A DNA stretch of 34,070 nt from Ignavibacteria bacterium (GTDB lineage Bacteria > Bacteroidota > Ignavibacteria > Ch128b). The translations under genes were made by a program, and so were the position numbers. The notes beneath the pieces were generated by a model, which saw only the letters and a program-made list of their open reading frames with translations, did not search any database and was not told the DNA's origin. Position 1 is the stretch's first letter, and each line of letters begins with the position of its first letter. Location of the stretch: positions 1 to 34,070 of the forward strand of contig VGVX01000025.1 in NCBI GenBank assembly GCA_016873845.1, in the 5' to 3' direction. This document shows, in pieces, positions 1-7,728 of the stretch.

Positions 1-284
1 CACGTGTAATGATGAATGCTGAACTCATTAGTAAAAATCAAAGTAAGATCATTATCCCGACAGTCTATCGAGATGATTATCTGCTTACATTAAAGAGATT
101 GACTAACCTGCCTGTCCGACAGGCAGGTCAAAAAGATCCTGCACCTTATGTTGATATGCTTTCGAGAGCACACCAGTTTAGTGAAAACCTTCATTTTGAA
201 AATTATGATAATTTCTATGACTACTTAAATGTTCACAATGCATTTTATGAATCCGAGGAAGGTAAACATCTAAAAGTTGATTAA
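1..284 (+). CDS. Fic-family protein, C-terminal fragment (5' end outside window)
   Basis: The frame is open to the left edge of the window and ends at the TAA at 282-284. The visible residues begin R-V-M-M-N-A-E-L, which fits the segment just after the GNGRxxR part of the Fic catalytic motif. It continues with IIIPTVYRDDYL and DPAPYVDML, both typical of the C-terminal helices of Fic proteins. Fic proteins usually transfer AMP or another phosphate-containing group to target proteins. The catalytic HPFxxGNGR itself lies outside the window, so activity cannot be judged. About eight residues (LPVRQAGQ, near 108-131) look like an insert: they are encoded by a perfect palindrome at 106-128 and interrupt a stretch that is otherwise colinear with the family. 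The family call is confident; the exact subfamily is unknown. Confidence 0.75.
   Translation, partial: RVMMNAELISKNQSKIIIPTVYRDDYLLTLKRLTNLPVRQAGQKDPAPYVDMLSRAHQFSENLHFENYDNFYDYLNVHNAFYESEEGKHLKVD
106..128. repeat. Perfect 23-base palindrome inside the Fic gene
   Basis: The arms ACCTGCCTGTC (106-116) and GACAGGCAGGT (118-128) are exact reverse complements around a single central base. It is GC-rich against an AT-rich background. It keeps the reading frame open and adds about eight residues. It resembles a small dispersed REP-like palindrome rather than part of the original gene; this is an inference from composition and from the family alignment. Confidence 0.65.
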
Positions 285-521
285 TCTTTTTGACATTTAC
301 TTGGCGTTCTTGGCAATTAATTGCCGAATAAATGTCCGTAATGGTGGTTACTTAGCGGATAAAACATTTGCACATGAATTGTCCTAATTGTATATCAATC
401 GCACAATACCCATTCCCCATTGGTAGAATAGACCCCGCCTTCGCATTAACGGAGAAAGAGTACCTGTCCGGCGAAGCTATAAGCGAAGACGGATGAAAAA
501 TTTCAGATATGAGAGTATTTT
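285..521. other. Spacer of about 240 bases with a GC-richer imperfect palindrome
   Basis: No supportable gene is seen. The segment at about 451-493 is richer in G and C than its surroundings. It contains TCCGGCGAAGC and GCGAAGACGGA, which form an imperfect dyad with matching TCCG/CGGA ends and a GCT/AGC core. It begins with CCTGTCCG, which partly resembles the palindrome in the preceding gene. This looks like dispersed repeat debris. Confidence 0.4.
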
Positions 522-1457
522 TTATGGTCGTTTTATAGGTAACTGTATCTGGAACTGTTTAATGAAAGCATTTCCATTTTGATTACAAATAACTTTTACA
601 GCGGTTGTATTTAAGGTATGCATAGTAGCGTGAAAAACAGATAGAACTTTTTCCTGCAAATCTTGATCCCTTTCCAAGTCCACAATCTTTAATCCTATAG
701 CTTTAGCTTGATTGATACTTATATGTTTACCGTGTGTTTTAAAATTACCATGGTTAGATAAAAATTCAGAAATTTCTTCAGCCTTCTTTCCATCTTCACC
801 TTTGAACATATAATTTCCAAGCCAAGTTTTTACTAAGTCTCTGCCAAAGTCAATTTGATTCTGGCATTGAACAAGTAAAGCTGGTCCATATTGGCTCAAC
901 ATTGGCAGCCAAGAACTTAAATTCTTAGGATTATCAGCGCAATCTTTTTGTGCTTTCTTAAATTGTTCCATAATTGCCTGTGCCGGCACTGCCTGCACAC
1001 CAACTGGTGTGTTTAAAATAAATTGAGGGTCTATTGGTCCTATAAAAGAATGCTTTCCCATTATCATTTCATCTGCAGCTAATGCAAGCATAGTTCCTGC
1101 AGACATTGCGGCTTGAGGAATTATAACCCGAATATCAATAAATTTTTGTCTTATATAAGTAACAATAGCATCTGTTGCCTCTGCCGAACCGCCGCCTGTA
1201 TGTAATATTAAATCTAACTTATCACCTTTTAAACCGTGGATAGCTTCCATAAATGCCTGCAAATCTTCATCAGTAATTGATATAATATTTGCCGGAACAT
1301 CGCCGGTTGTCCAACGAGCTGCATATATGATGGTGTTTCTATGAGTTTTCTCTGTTAATTCTTTTAAGTATTTATTTCGAACAGTGTCAAAAGCGGCGGG
1401 ATTATTATTCTTTATTTCTTTTTGGATTTCAGCTAATATTTTTCCCCAAGTAGGCAT
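522..1457 (-). CDS. SDH-type serine protease, ClpP/SppA fold
   Basis: A 311-residue protein of the serine dehydrogenase proteinase family (formerly DUF114, PF01972), a ClpP-crotonase-fold serine protease group. The family signatures are visible in order: LILHTGGGS (residues 83-91), which forms the oxyanion-side glycine loop; PQAAMSAGTMLALAADE (114-130), with Ser119 as the likely nucleophile; and GPIDPQ (140-145). There is no signal peptide or obvious membrane segment, so it is probably cytoplasmic or peripheral. The ATG directly follows the stop codon of the small gene upstream (1458-1460) and has no clear ribosome binding site of its own, which suggests translational coupling. The natural substrate is unknown. 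The family call is strong; the physiological role is not established by the sequence. Confidence 0.85.
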   Translation of the reverse strand: MPTWGKILAEIQKEIKNNNPAAFDTVRNKYLKELTEKTHRNTIIYAARWTTGDVPANIISITDEDLQAFMEAIHGLKGDKLDLILHTGGGSAEATDAIVTYIRQKFIDIRVIIPQAAMSAGTMLALAADEMIMGKHSFIGPIDPQFILNTPVGVQAVPAQAIMEQFKKAQKDCADNPKNLSSWLPMLSQYGPALLVQCQNQIDFGRDLVKTWLGNYMFKGEDGKKAEEISEFLSNHGNFKTHGKHISINQAKAIGLKIVDLERDQDLQEKVLSVFHATMHTLNTTAVKVICNQNGNAFIKQFQIQLPIKRP

Positions 1458-1661
1458 TTATTCTATACAAGTTTGATTAGATGCTTTTGGAAGTGGTTGT
1501 TCATTTAATAATGAGAGATAATTTAAATAGCTCTCCTGTTCAACCCTCATAGAGTTAAATGTTTCTATATCCTTATCTATAGTTGGGTAAATTTCTTTAG
1601 CTCTTTTCTCAAGTTCTTCAAATACTTCAAAGATTTCTTTTTGATTATTCTCATTTTTCAT
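1458..1661 (-). CDS. Small acidic/helical protein coupled to the SDH protease
   Basis: I do not recognise the family. The product is 67 residues, charged and mostly helical (KEIFEVFEELEKRAKEIYP), with no signal peptide or membrane segment. I place the start at the ATG at 1659-1661. A GGAGAG ribosome binding site (complement of 1667-1672) sits about six bases before it, and that site overlaps the ATG four codons upstream (1671-1673), making the longer form unlikely. Its stop abuts the start of the protease gene, so the two are almost certainly made together. The geometry suits a protease with a small adaptor, inhibitor or substrate, but nothing in the sequence proves that. A TATATTTG sequence resembling a Bacteroidota -7 element lies about 80 bases upstream (complement of 1740-1747), without a convincing -33 partner. 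Confidence 0.6.
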   Translation of the reverse strand: MKNENNQKEIFEVFEELEKRAKEIYPTIDKDIETFNSMRVEQESYLNYLSLLNEQPLPKASNQTCIE

Positions 1662-1848
1662 TTCACTCTCCATCTGAACTTGTTGATTTTTAGTGTAGCT
1701 TATTATCGATTTAAAATTACAAATTCGTTTAACTAATTACAAATATATATTAGAAAAAGATTATGCTACTAAGCAAATAACTACCCGAAATTGAAATAAA
1801 CTATTTACCAAACATCTAAACACCGATGTATTTTAATTAATTCCACCT

Positions 1849-3504
1849 TCACAATTCCGGCCGCCTCTTATGAAACTCCGTCGCCTCTTGAAATTTCTTT
1901 GCAACTGCTAATAGTTCTCCTTCTCCAAATAATTTTCCTACAAAACTTATGCTTGTCGGACTCCCCTTTTCGTTAAATCCATTTGGAACTACTACAGATG
2001 GATGACCAGTAAGATTTGTCAACAATAAACTGCTCCCTCCGAAAGTCGGCACAACATAAACGTCAATCTCATTAAATATTTTTTGCATTTCGTTTATTAA
2101 GAGTGTACGGATTCTATTTGCTTGGATATACTCAACGGCTGGGATAAAACGATGTGCACGCAAAACATTTGGCCATGAGTTTTTGATCTGACGCACTAAT
2201 TCATCTTCCCGACCGCTTCTTATTAATTCATCAAATGCTGCTGATGCCTCAGTACTTAAAATAAAACTGAGATCATTCACGGGTAAATTTGGCAATTCAA
2301 TTGGTTTAAGCTCTGCTCCAAGTGATGTTAGAACTTTGAGAACATCGTCGTCAGATTCTTTTTGAGGTCGTTCTTTATCAAATTCACTTTTGATATATCC
2401 TATTTTTATTTTTTTCAAATTTACTTTCGGTGAATAGTTGAAAGGCGCATCGTAAAGTGTTGGGTCAACTCCATCCTTTCCATAAATAGCATTGAAAACG
2501 ATTACACAATCTTCAGCACTTCTGCAGATTGGACCGATTTTATCCATCGACCAGCTTAATGCCATTGCTCCAACTCTGCTTACTCTTCCATAAGTTGGAC
2601 GTAATCCAGTTACGCCGCATCGTGTTGAGGGAGAAATTATCGAGCCCCAAGTTTCCGAGCCGATTGCAAATGGAACTAATCCAGCAGCAGTGGCAGAAGC
2701 AGAACCAGCCGATGAACCGCTTGAACCCTGTTCCAAATTCCACGGGTTGCGAGTGTAACCACCAAACCAGGTTTCTCCCCAAGCTAACTCTCCCATACTT
2801 AATTTTGCAACAAGCACTGCACCTGCTTTTTCTAATCTTTTAACAACCTCAGCATCTTCGTCAATTAATTGTTCTTTGTATGGCAGTGCACCCCAAGTTG
2901 TTTTGTACTTTTTTGTTGAGAACAAATCTTTTATCCCGTAAGGAATTCCGTGTAGGAGACCTCTATATTTTCCTGATGCAATTTCTTCATCTGCACGCTT
3001 TGCTTGCTTGATTGCTAATTCCTCAGTCAGCGTGACTACACACTCAAGCTTTCGTCCAATTCTTTTCAATCTATTAAGATACATCTCGGTAAGTTCTAAG
3101 GATGTTACGAGGCGGTTTTTCAACAAGTAAGCTAATTCAAGAATCGAATAGAATGCTGCATCCTCCAGATTTTTAGGTCTAGTTATTTTTACCGGTTCAA
3201 CCTTGAATGGAATTTTTTTCGTTTCGAAAGAAAAATTTTGTGGGATTGGATTAAACAATAAAGAGGGCATAACACTGTTATTCAATTTAATCTCACGAAG
3301 CTTCTGAAAACTTTTCAAATTATCGTTCAACTCGTCGAGCATTGAATCTCTTTTTGCTTCAGTAAATTTCAAACCAAAAAGTTTTTCTGCTTGCTCAATT
3401 GTTGATAGAGTTATCTCGTTACTTTCATTTATAAAAAAACCAGTGATCAGGGTAAGAATCAAAAGCATTATGAATACAATTGGATTTACTCTTATCGATT
3501 TCAT
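1849..3504 (-). CDS. Exported or membrane-anchored amidase (amidase-signature family)
   Basis: A 551-residue enzyme of the amidase signature family, which hydrolyses C-N amide bonds with a Ser-cisSer-Lys triad. Visible elements are GIPYGIKDLF with Lys192, the serine-glycine loop GSSGSSAGSA (residues 260-268, cis-Ser near 264/265), and IGSETWGSI with the probable nucleophile Ser288. The usual D-T-G-G-S around the nucleophile reads E-T-W-G-S. The start is the ATG at 3502-3504, because AAAGGA lies seven bases upstream of it; a longer form beginning 14 codons earlier lacks such a site. The first 25 residues (MKSIRVNPIVFIMLLILTLI) form a signal peptide or anchor, so it acts outside the cytoplasm. 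That and the roughly 110-residue N-terminal extension separate it from GatA. The substrate is unknown. Confidence 0.85.
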   Translation of the reverse strand: MKSIRVNPIVFIMLLILTLITGFFINESNEITLSTIEQAEKLFGLKFTEAKRDSMLDELNDNLKSFQKLREIKLNNSVMPSLLFNPIPQNFSFETKKIPFKVEPVKITRPKNLEDAAFYSILELAYLLKNRLVTSLELTEMYLNRLKRIGRKLECVVTLTEELAIKQAKRADEEIASGKYRGLLHGIPYGIKDLFSTKKYKTTWGALPYKEQLIDEDAEVVKRLEKAGAVLVAKLSMGELAWGETWFGGYTRNPWNLEQGSSGSSAGSASATAAGLVPFAIGSETWGSIISPSTRCGVTGLRPTYGRVSRVGAMALSWSMDKIGPICRSAEDCVIVFNAIYGKDGVDPTLYDAPFNYSPKVNLKKIKIGYIKSEFDKERPQKESDDDVLKVLTSLGAELKPIELPNLPVNDLSFILSTEASAAFDELIRSGREDELVRQIKNSWPNVLRAHRFIPAVEYIQANRIRTLLINEMQKIFNEIDVYVVPTFGGSSLLLTNLTGHPSVVVPNGFNEKGSPTSISFVGKLFGEGELLAVAKKFQEATEFHKRRPEL

Positions 3505-3677
3505 TACAATTCCTTTCAAGTTGTTAGTCAAACATAAATTATTCATCTCTTTTTATCAAAATTGATTTTGAATTGGTTGAGAAAGAAACCAAGTTAAATT
3601 TAGTTCGCAGTACATAGATAATAAATTCAATCTCTGAAAAAAAATTAGTAACTTCGTTGCGAAAATTTGATTGAAAC

Positions 3678-4799
3678 ATGATATTAAAATACGACTGCAA
3701 ACATTTTCCAGGCGATAGGCCTTGTTCATTTCACAAATCTGAAGGTGTGAAATGCGATACTTGTCCACATTATGAACCTGTTGAGTTTAAAATTTTAATA
3801 ATAAAGCTCGATGCAATCGGTGACGTTTTAAGAACGACTTCAATTCTTGAGGGGCTGAAAGAAAACAACCCAAATTCCGAAATTACTTGGTTAACGCGAA
3901 GCAACGCACTACCGCTATTTGTAAATAATCCTTTTGTTGACAAATTGCTTGCACTCGAATCATTCGATACAAATTATTTTTTAGCTGCTGAAAATTATAA
4001 TGTTGTTTTAAATTTAGATCCTTCTCCTATTAGTTCTGCTATTTGCACTAAAGCCCAGGGTTATGAAAAACTTGGCTTCGGACTTGATGAAAAAGGAAAA
4101 GTAGTTGCACTTAATCATGAAGCAATCGAGTGGTTTGAGATGGGAGCTTTTGACGATGTTAAGAAGAAAAACACAAAAACTTATCAGTCAATTATTCAAA
4201 AGATAGCTAAAATAAATCCAAAGGAATTTGAGATTATTCTAAAACTTACTGAGGATGAATTAGATTTCGCGAAAAATTTTAGAAATAAAATTAAGATCGC
4301 CAACAATAAAAAGATAATCGGAATGAACACGGGTGCAAGCCCAAGATGGCAGTACAAGCAATGGACTTATCATGGATTCGAAAATCTAATTAAGAAAATT
4401 TTAGATGAAACAGATTTTTACGTTTTTCTTTACGGCGGACATTATGAGAAAGAAAGAAACTTGAGATTGAGCTTGATTGATTACAATCGCGTTATAAATA
4501 CCGGCACTGATAATTCTCTGCGACAATTTTTTTCTCTTCTAAATCTTTGCGACTTGCTTGTTACTGGCGATACATTGGCAATGCACGCAGCAACTGCGTT
4601 AAATAAAAAAGTTGTTTTGCTTTTCGGACCGACTTCCTCTGCCGAGATTGAAACATACGGCAGGATCATCAAAGTTACTTCAGAGCTCGACTGCCTTGGC
4701 TGTTATAAAATGACATGCGATTTCAATCCAAACTGCATGAGCAGTATTTCACACTTAAGAGTTTTTAACGAAATTCAAAAATCTCTTCTTAATTCTTGA
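3678..4799 (+). CDS. GT9 glycosyltransferase, ADP-heptose:LPS heptosyltransferase-like
   Basis: 373 residues with the GT-B architecture of family GT9, which adds heptose or related sugars to lipopolysaccharide or other surface glycans. KLDAIGDVLRTT (43-54) is the N-terminal acceptor-side motif. The donor-binding half has MNTGASPRWQYKQW (216-229), VTGDTLAMHAATAL (295-308) and LFGPTSSAE (315-323). Two cysteine clusters flank the fold: C7, C16, C26 and C29 in the N-terminal extension, and C339, C342, C347 and C353 near the C-terminus, suggesting a metal or disulfide element. It leads a plus-strand group: its TGA overlaps the next ATG. The start is the only nearby ATG and has no strong ribosome binding site. 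The sugar specificity cannot be read from the sequence. Confidence 0.85.
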   Translation: MILKYDCKHFPGDRPCSFHKSEGVKCDTCPHYEPVEFKILIIKLDAIGDVLRTTSILEGLKENNPNSEITWLTRSNALPLFVNNPFVDKLLALESFDTNYFLAAENYNVVLNLDPSPISSAICTKAQGYEKLGFGLDEKGKVVALNHEAIEWFEMGAFDDVKKKNTKTYQSIIQKIAKINPKEFEIILKLTEDELDFAKNFRNKIKIANNKKIIGMNTGASPRWQYKQWTYHGFENLIKKILDETDFYVFLYGGHYEKERNLRLSLIDYNRVINTGTDNSLRQFFSLLNLCDLLVTGDTLAMHAATALNKKVVLLFGPTSSAEIETYGRIIKVTSELDCLGCYKMTCDFNPNCMSSISHLRVFNEIQKSLLNS

Positions 4800-5620
4800 T
4801 GCATTACGATCCGGTCAAAAATGTTTTTGCTTCTTTCATAAGAAAGAGTCCCATCTTAAGAAAATTATTCTATAAAATTTTAGATATAATGTTCCTTCGT
4901 TCTTGGTATGTTCGAAGAGAGATACTGCTCGCAGTGGAAGAAATTAAGACTTCTGATTTTTCAGTTTATGATGCCGGAACCGGCTTTGGACAGTATTCTT
5001 ATTACATTACAAAAAAAATTCCCAACGCTAATATTTACGCAATCGACGTCAAAGATGATTACATATCAGATTGCAAAAAATTTTTTGAAAATCACAATTT
5101 TCAAAACGTCTCTTTCGGCATTGAAGACCTCACAAAGATAAACCACACCGACAAATTTGATCTTATTATCTGCATCGATGTGATGGAGCATATTGAGGAA
5201 GATGTAAAAGTATTTCAAAACTTTTATACCGCTTTAAAGCCGGACGGGATTGTTATAATAAATACTCCATCCTTGTTCGGTGGAAGCGATGTTCATGCCC
5301 ACGATGAAGAGAGTTTTATCGGTGAACATTTTCGGGATGGTTATTCAAAAGAGGATTTTACACAGAAGCTTGAATCAGTCGGATTCAAAATGAGGAAGTT
5401 GGATTATACCTATGGTTTCTGGGGAGATAAGGCTTGGAGGCTTGGAATTAAAATCCCTATTATGTTAGCAAATCTTTCAAAACTTCTAATTTTACTTTTA
5501 CCAATTTATTATTTAGTGACTTTTCCATTCACTCTATTGATGATGTATCTGGATTTCAAAAGCAATATTAATATTGGGACAGGCATCATCATCTCAGCAG
5601 TGAAACCATCGAAAAGTTAA
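4799..5620 (+). CDS. Class I SAM-dependent methyltransferase with hydrophobic C-terminal tail
   Basis: About 273 residues. The Rossmann-fold SAM-binding motif DAGTGFGQ is at 58-65, followed by the acidic ribose-contact strand AIDVK (81-85), then DVMEHI (127-132) and LKPDGIVIINTPS (146-158), the usual order in small-molecule or glycan methyltransferases. Residues about 216-250 are strongly hydrophobic, so the protein is likely membrane-attached. I chose the ATG at 4799, which overlaps the preceding stop as TGATG; the TTG one codon earlier is also possible. The neighbours are envelope glycosyltransferases, so methylation of a glycan or lipid-linked sugar is likely, but this is inferred from context. 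Confidence 0.75.
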   Translation: MHYDPVKNVFASFIRKSPILRKLFYKILDIMFLRSWYVRREILLAVEEIKTSDFSVYDAGTGFGQYSYYITKKIPNANIYAIDVKDDYISDCKKFFENHNFQNVSFGIEDLTKINHTDKFDLIICIDVMEHIEEDVKVFQNFYTALKPDGIVIINTPSLFGGSDVHAHDEESFIGEHFRDGYSKEDFTQKLESVGFKMRKLDYTYGFWGDKAWRLGIKIPIMLANLSKLLILLLPIYYLVTFPFTLLMMYLDFKSNINIGTGIIISAVKPSKS

Positions 5621-5633
5621 TGTTTTAAATCGT

Positions 5634-7667
5634 ATGAGCAAAAAATTTCAAAAGAAACACGCTAAGCAAAAAGAAATATCGAAAAAAGAGAAGCCAGCAC
5701 TCTATTTATCGAAGTCGCTGAATAAGAAGCAAAACATTTTTTTCGTGATAGGAGCGGTGCTGCTGAGTATTATAATCGGGATGTGGTATGTTATCCAATC
5801 ATATAGTCAGAACAATTCGTATGGATTTACTTTGGATGATCCATGGATACATTTAACATTTGCGAAAAATTTGATTGAATATGGTGCATATTCATATTTC
5901 AAGAGTGATGTCATCACATCCGGTTCAACTTCACCGCTTTACACTTTAATCTTAGCTTTATTCTATCTTATAATTAAAAATGAATTCATATTAAGTTACT
6001 TTATTGGTATCTCATTTTTAGCACTGACTGTTTTTTTCACATACAGAATAGTCTATATCGATTTTCCATCAAAGACGATTTTGGCAATAGCTGCAACAGT
6101 GATGATCGCAATTCAGCCAAAATTAAATTTGATTTCAGTCTCCGGAATGGAAACAACGATGTTCATATTTTTCTTAGTTTCCACGATTTATTTTTACAAG
6201 AAGAATAATTCTATTCTTACTGGAATATTTTTAGGATTAAGTGTTTGGGCAAGGCCGGAAGGATTAATTCTATGGATTGCTTTAACTATCGATTATTTTT
6301 ATAAATTTTTTGTCGCTTCTAGAAGCAAGAACGATGAATTTTCAACTCCGATGTTCAACAAAGAGCAGTTAGCTAAATTGTTAGCAATTGGACTTGGATT
6401 AGTCGCACTTTACTTCATTTTTAATTTTTTGCTTTCGGGCTCTTTGCTTCCAAATTCATATGCAGCAAAAATTGAGTATTACTTCGGATCAAATCGAGAA
6501 AGCTTTCTCCAACGTGATGTGCTGGAATATTTTTCCAAGGGGGAATTAGTTTTGATAGGGGTGACTTTCTGTATTAGTATCATAAATTTATCAGTAAGTA
6601 TGTTTAAAAGAAGCTACAATCCGATTTTAATTTTTGTATTATTCACAATCGGATTAATCGTCATTTACTATTTAAAGCTCCCCTTCGCTCACCGTTTTGG
6701 AAGATATTTGATGCCTGTAATCCCGATGATGATATTAACGTCGCTCTATACCTTTGCAATTATTCTTGAATTTATTCAACAACGATCAAAGTCTGATCAA
6801 AGTTTTGGATTGAATCTATTGTTCGCTTTGTTTATCGGTATAACAATTATTTTCAGCTTGGATGAAAATTTCAAAAAAATGGATGAGACAAGTGAAGTTT
6901 GGAATTACCACAATGTTCGTCACGTTGCGATTGCCAACTGGCTGAAAAATAACACTCCAAAAGATGCTGTAATTGCAACTCACGATATCGGAGCGCTTGC
7001 TTTCTATTCTGAGAGAAAAATTGTTGATATGGTTGGATTAGTAAATCCTGAAGTTATTTCTCATTTAAATGAAAAGAATTTCACAGATTACATGCGAAAG
7101 TATTTTTCGGAAAATAACGTTTCATATTTTGCATCAATAAGAAATTGGTTCGAAGCAGTAAATCAAAAACCAGTTTACGTCCCGATCGACGAATTTGAAT
7201 ACTTCGAAGTTTTTAAATTCGAACCGGAAAAATTACATTTTCATCCTAAAGAGGTTTCATATTTAAATGAGCAGGCAGTTTATCACTTGCAAAACAACCA
7301 ACCTAAAAACGCTGTTCAAGTACTAAGCAAATCTGTATTACTTGATCCTAAATCATCTCGGACTCATTTTTTATTGGGAAGTTCATACGAAATGCTTCGT
7401 GATAATAACAGTGCTGAACGAGAATTTCGAAGAACGCTTGAGCTTTTTCCCGAATCCGCGGATGGACTTTATGGGTTAGGAAAAGTCTCATTTAACAGGG
7501 GTGATTTTGACAATGCGAAAAAGTATGCAACAAACTGTCTTGAGCTTAATCCCAATTATGCACCAGCAATGCAATTGATGGTAATTATTCTTGAAGATAT
7601 CGAGAAGAATCCGACTGCAGCTTTTCCTTTACGGCAAAAATTAACCGAACTGCTGGAAAATCGCTAA
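5634..7667 (+). CDS. GT-C polytopic glycosyltransferase with C-terminal TPR domain
   Basis: 677 residues: a basic N-terminus, about ten or more membrane segments between residues 34 and 408, then a soluble region. FTLDDPWIHLTF (65-76), in the first outside loop, contains the acidic pair expected for the metal/donor site of GT-C enzymes, which use polyprenyl-phosphate sugars. SGMETTMF (170-177) and WARPEGL (205-211) are typical of the bacterial arabinosyl/mannosyl-transferase-like branch. Residues about 540-650 form two to three tetratricopeptide repeats. It begins 14 bases after the methyltransferase and is probably co-transcribed with the GT9 gene. Likely role: transfer of a sugar to a surface glycan or glycoprotein on the periplasmic face, with the TPR domain binding a partner. 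Donor and acceptor are unknown. Confidence 0.75.
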   Translation: MSKKFQKKHAKQKEISKKEKPALYLSKSLNKKQNIFFVIGAVLLSIIIGMWYVIQSYSQNNSYGFTLDDPWIHLTFAKNLIEYGAYSYFKSDVITSGSTSPLYTLILALFYLIIKNEFILSYFIGISFLALTVFFTYRIVYIDFPSKTILAIAATVMIAIQPKLNLISVSGMETTMFIFFLVSTIYFYKKNNSILTGIFLGLSVWARPEGLILWIALTIDYFYKFFVASRSKNDEFSTPMFNKEQLAKLLAIGLGLVALYFIFNFLLSGSLLPNSYAAKIEYYFGSNRESFLQRDVLEYFSKGELVLIGVTFCISIINLSVSMFKRSYNPILIFVLFTIGLIVIYYLKLPFAHRFGRYLMPVIPMMILTSLYTFAIILEFIQQRSKSDQSFGLNLLFALFIGITIIFSLDENFKKMDETSEVWNYHNVRHVAIANWLKNNTPKDAVIATHDIGALAFYSERKIVDMVGLVNPEVISHLNEKNFTDYMRKYFSENNVSYFASIRNWFEAVNQKPVYVPIDEFEYFEVFKFEPEKLHFHPKEVSYLNEQAVYHLQNNQPKNAVQVLSKSVLLDPKSSRTHFLLGSSYEMLRDNNSAEREFRRTLELFPESADGLYGLGKVSFNRGDFDNAKKYATNCLELNPNYAPAMQLMVIILEDIEKNPTAAFPLRQKLTELLENR

Positions 7668-7728
7668 CCTCAACGCCGATTTTTTCTCTGTGTTTTTTGT
7701 GTTCTCTGTGGTGATGAAATTATTTTGA

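Noticed and set aside
1740-1747. TATATTTG as a complete promoter for the small gene and the SDH protease
   Set aside because: It fits a -7 element, but no TTTG is found at the expected 19-21 base distance, so it is mentioned only as context.
3505-3546. A 14-residue longer start for the amidase
   Set aside because: A good ribosome binding site fits the ATG at 3502-3504, which also begins a normal signal peptide.
7680-7712. The repeated CTCTGTG/TTTGTG-like phrases between convergent genes as a regulatory repeat
   Set aside because: They are short, irregular and T-rich, with no stem or defined unit.
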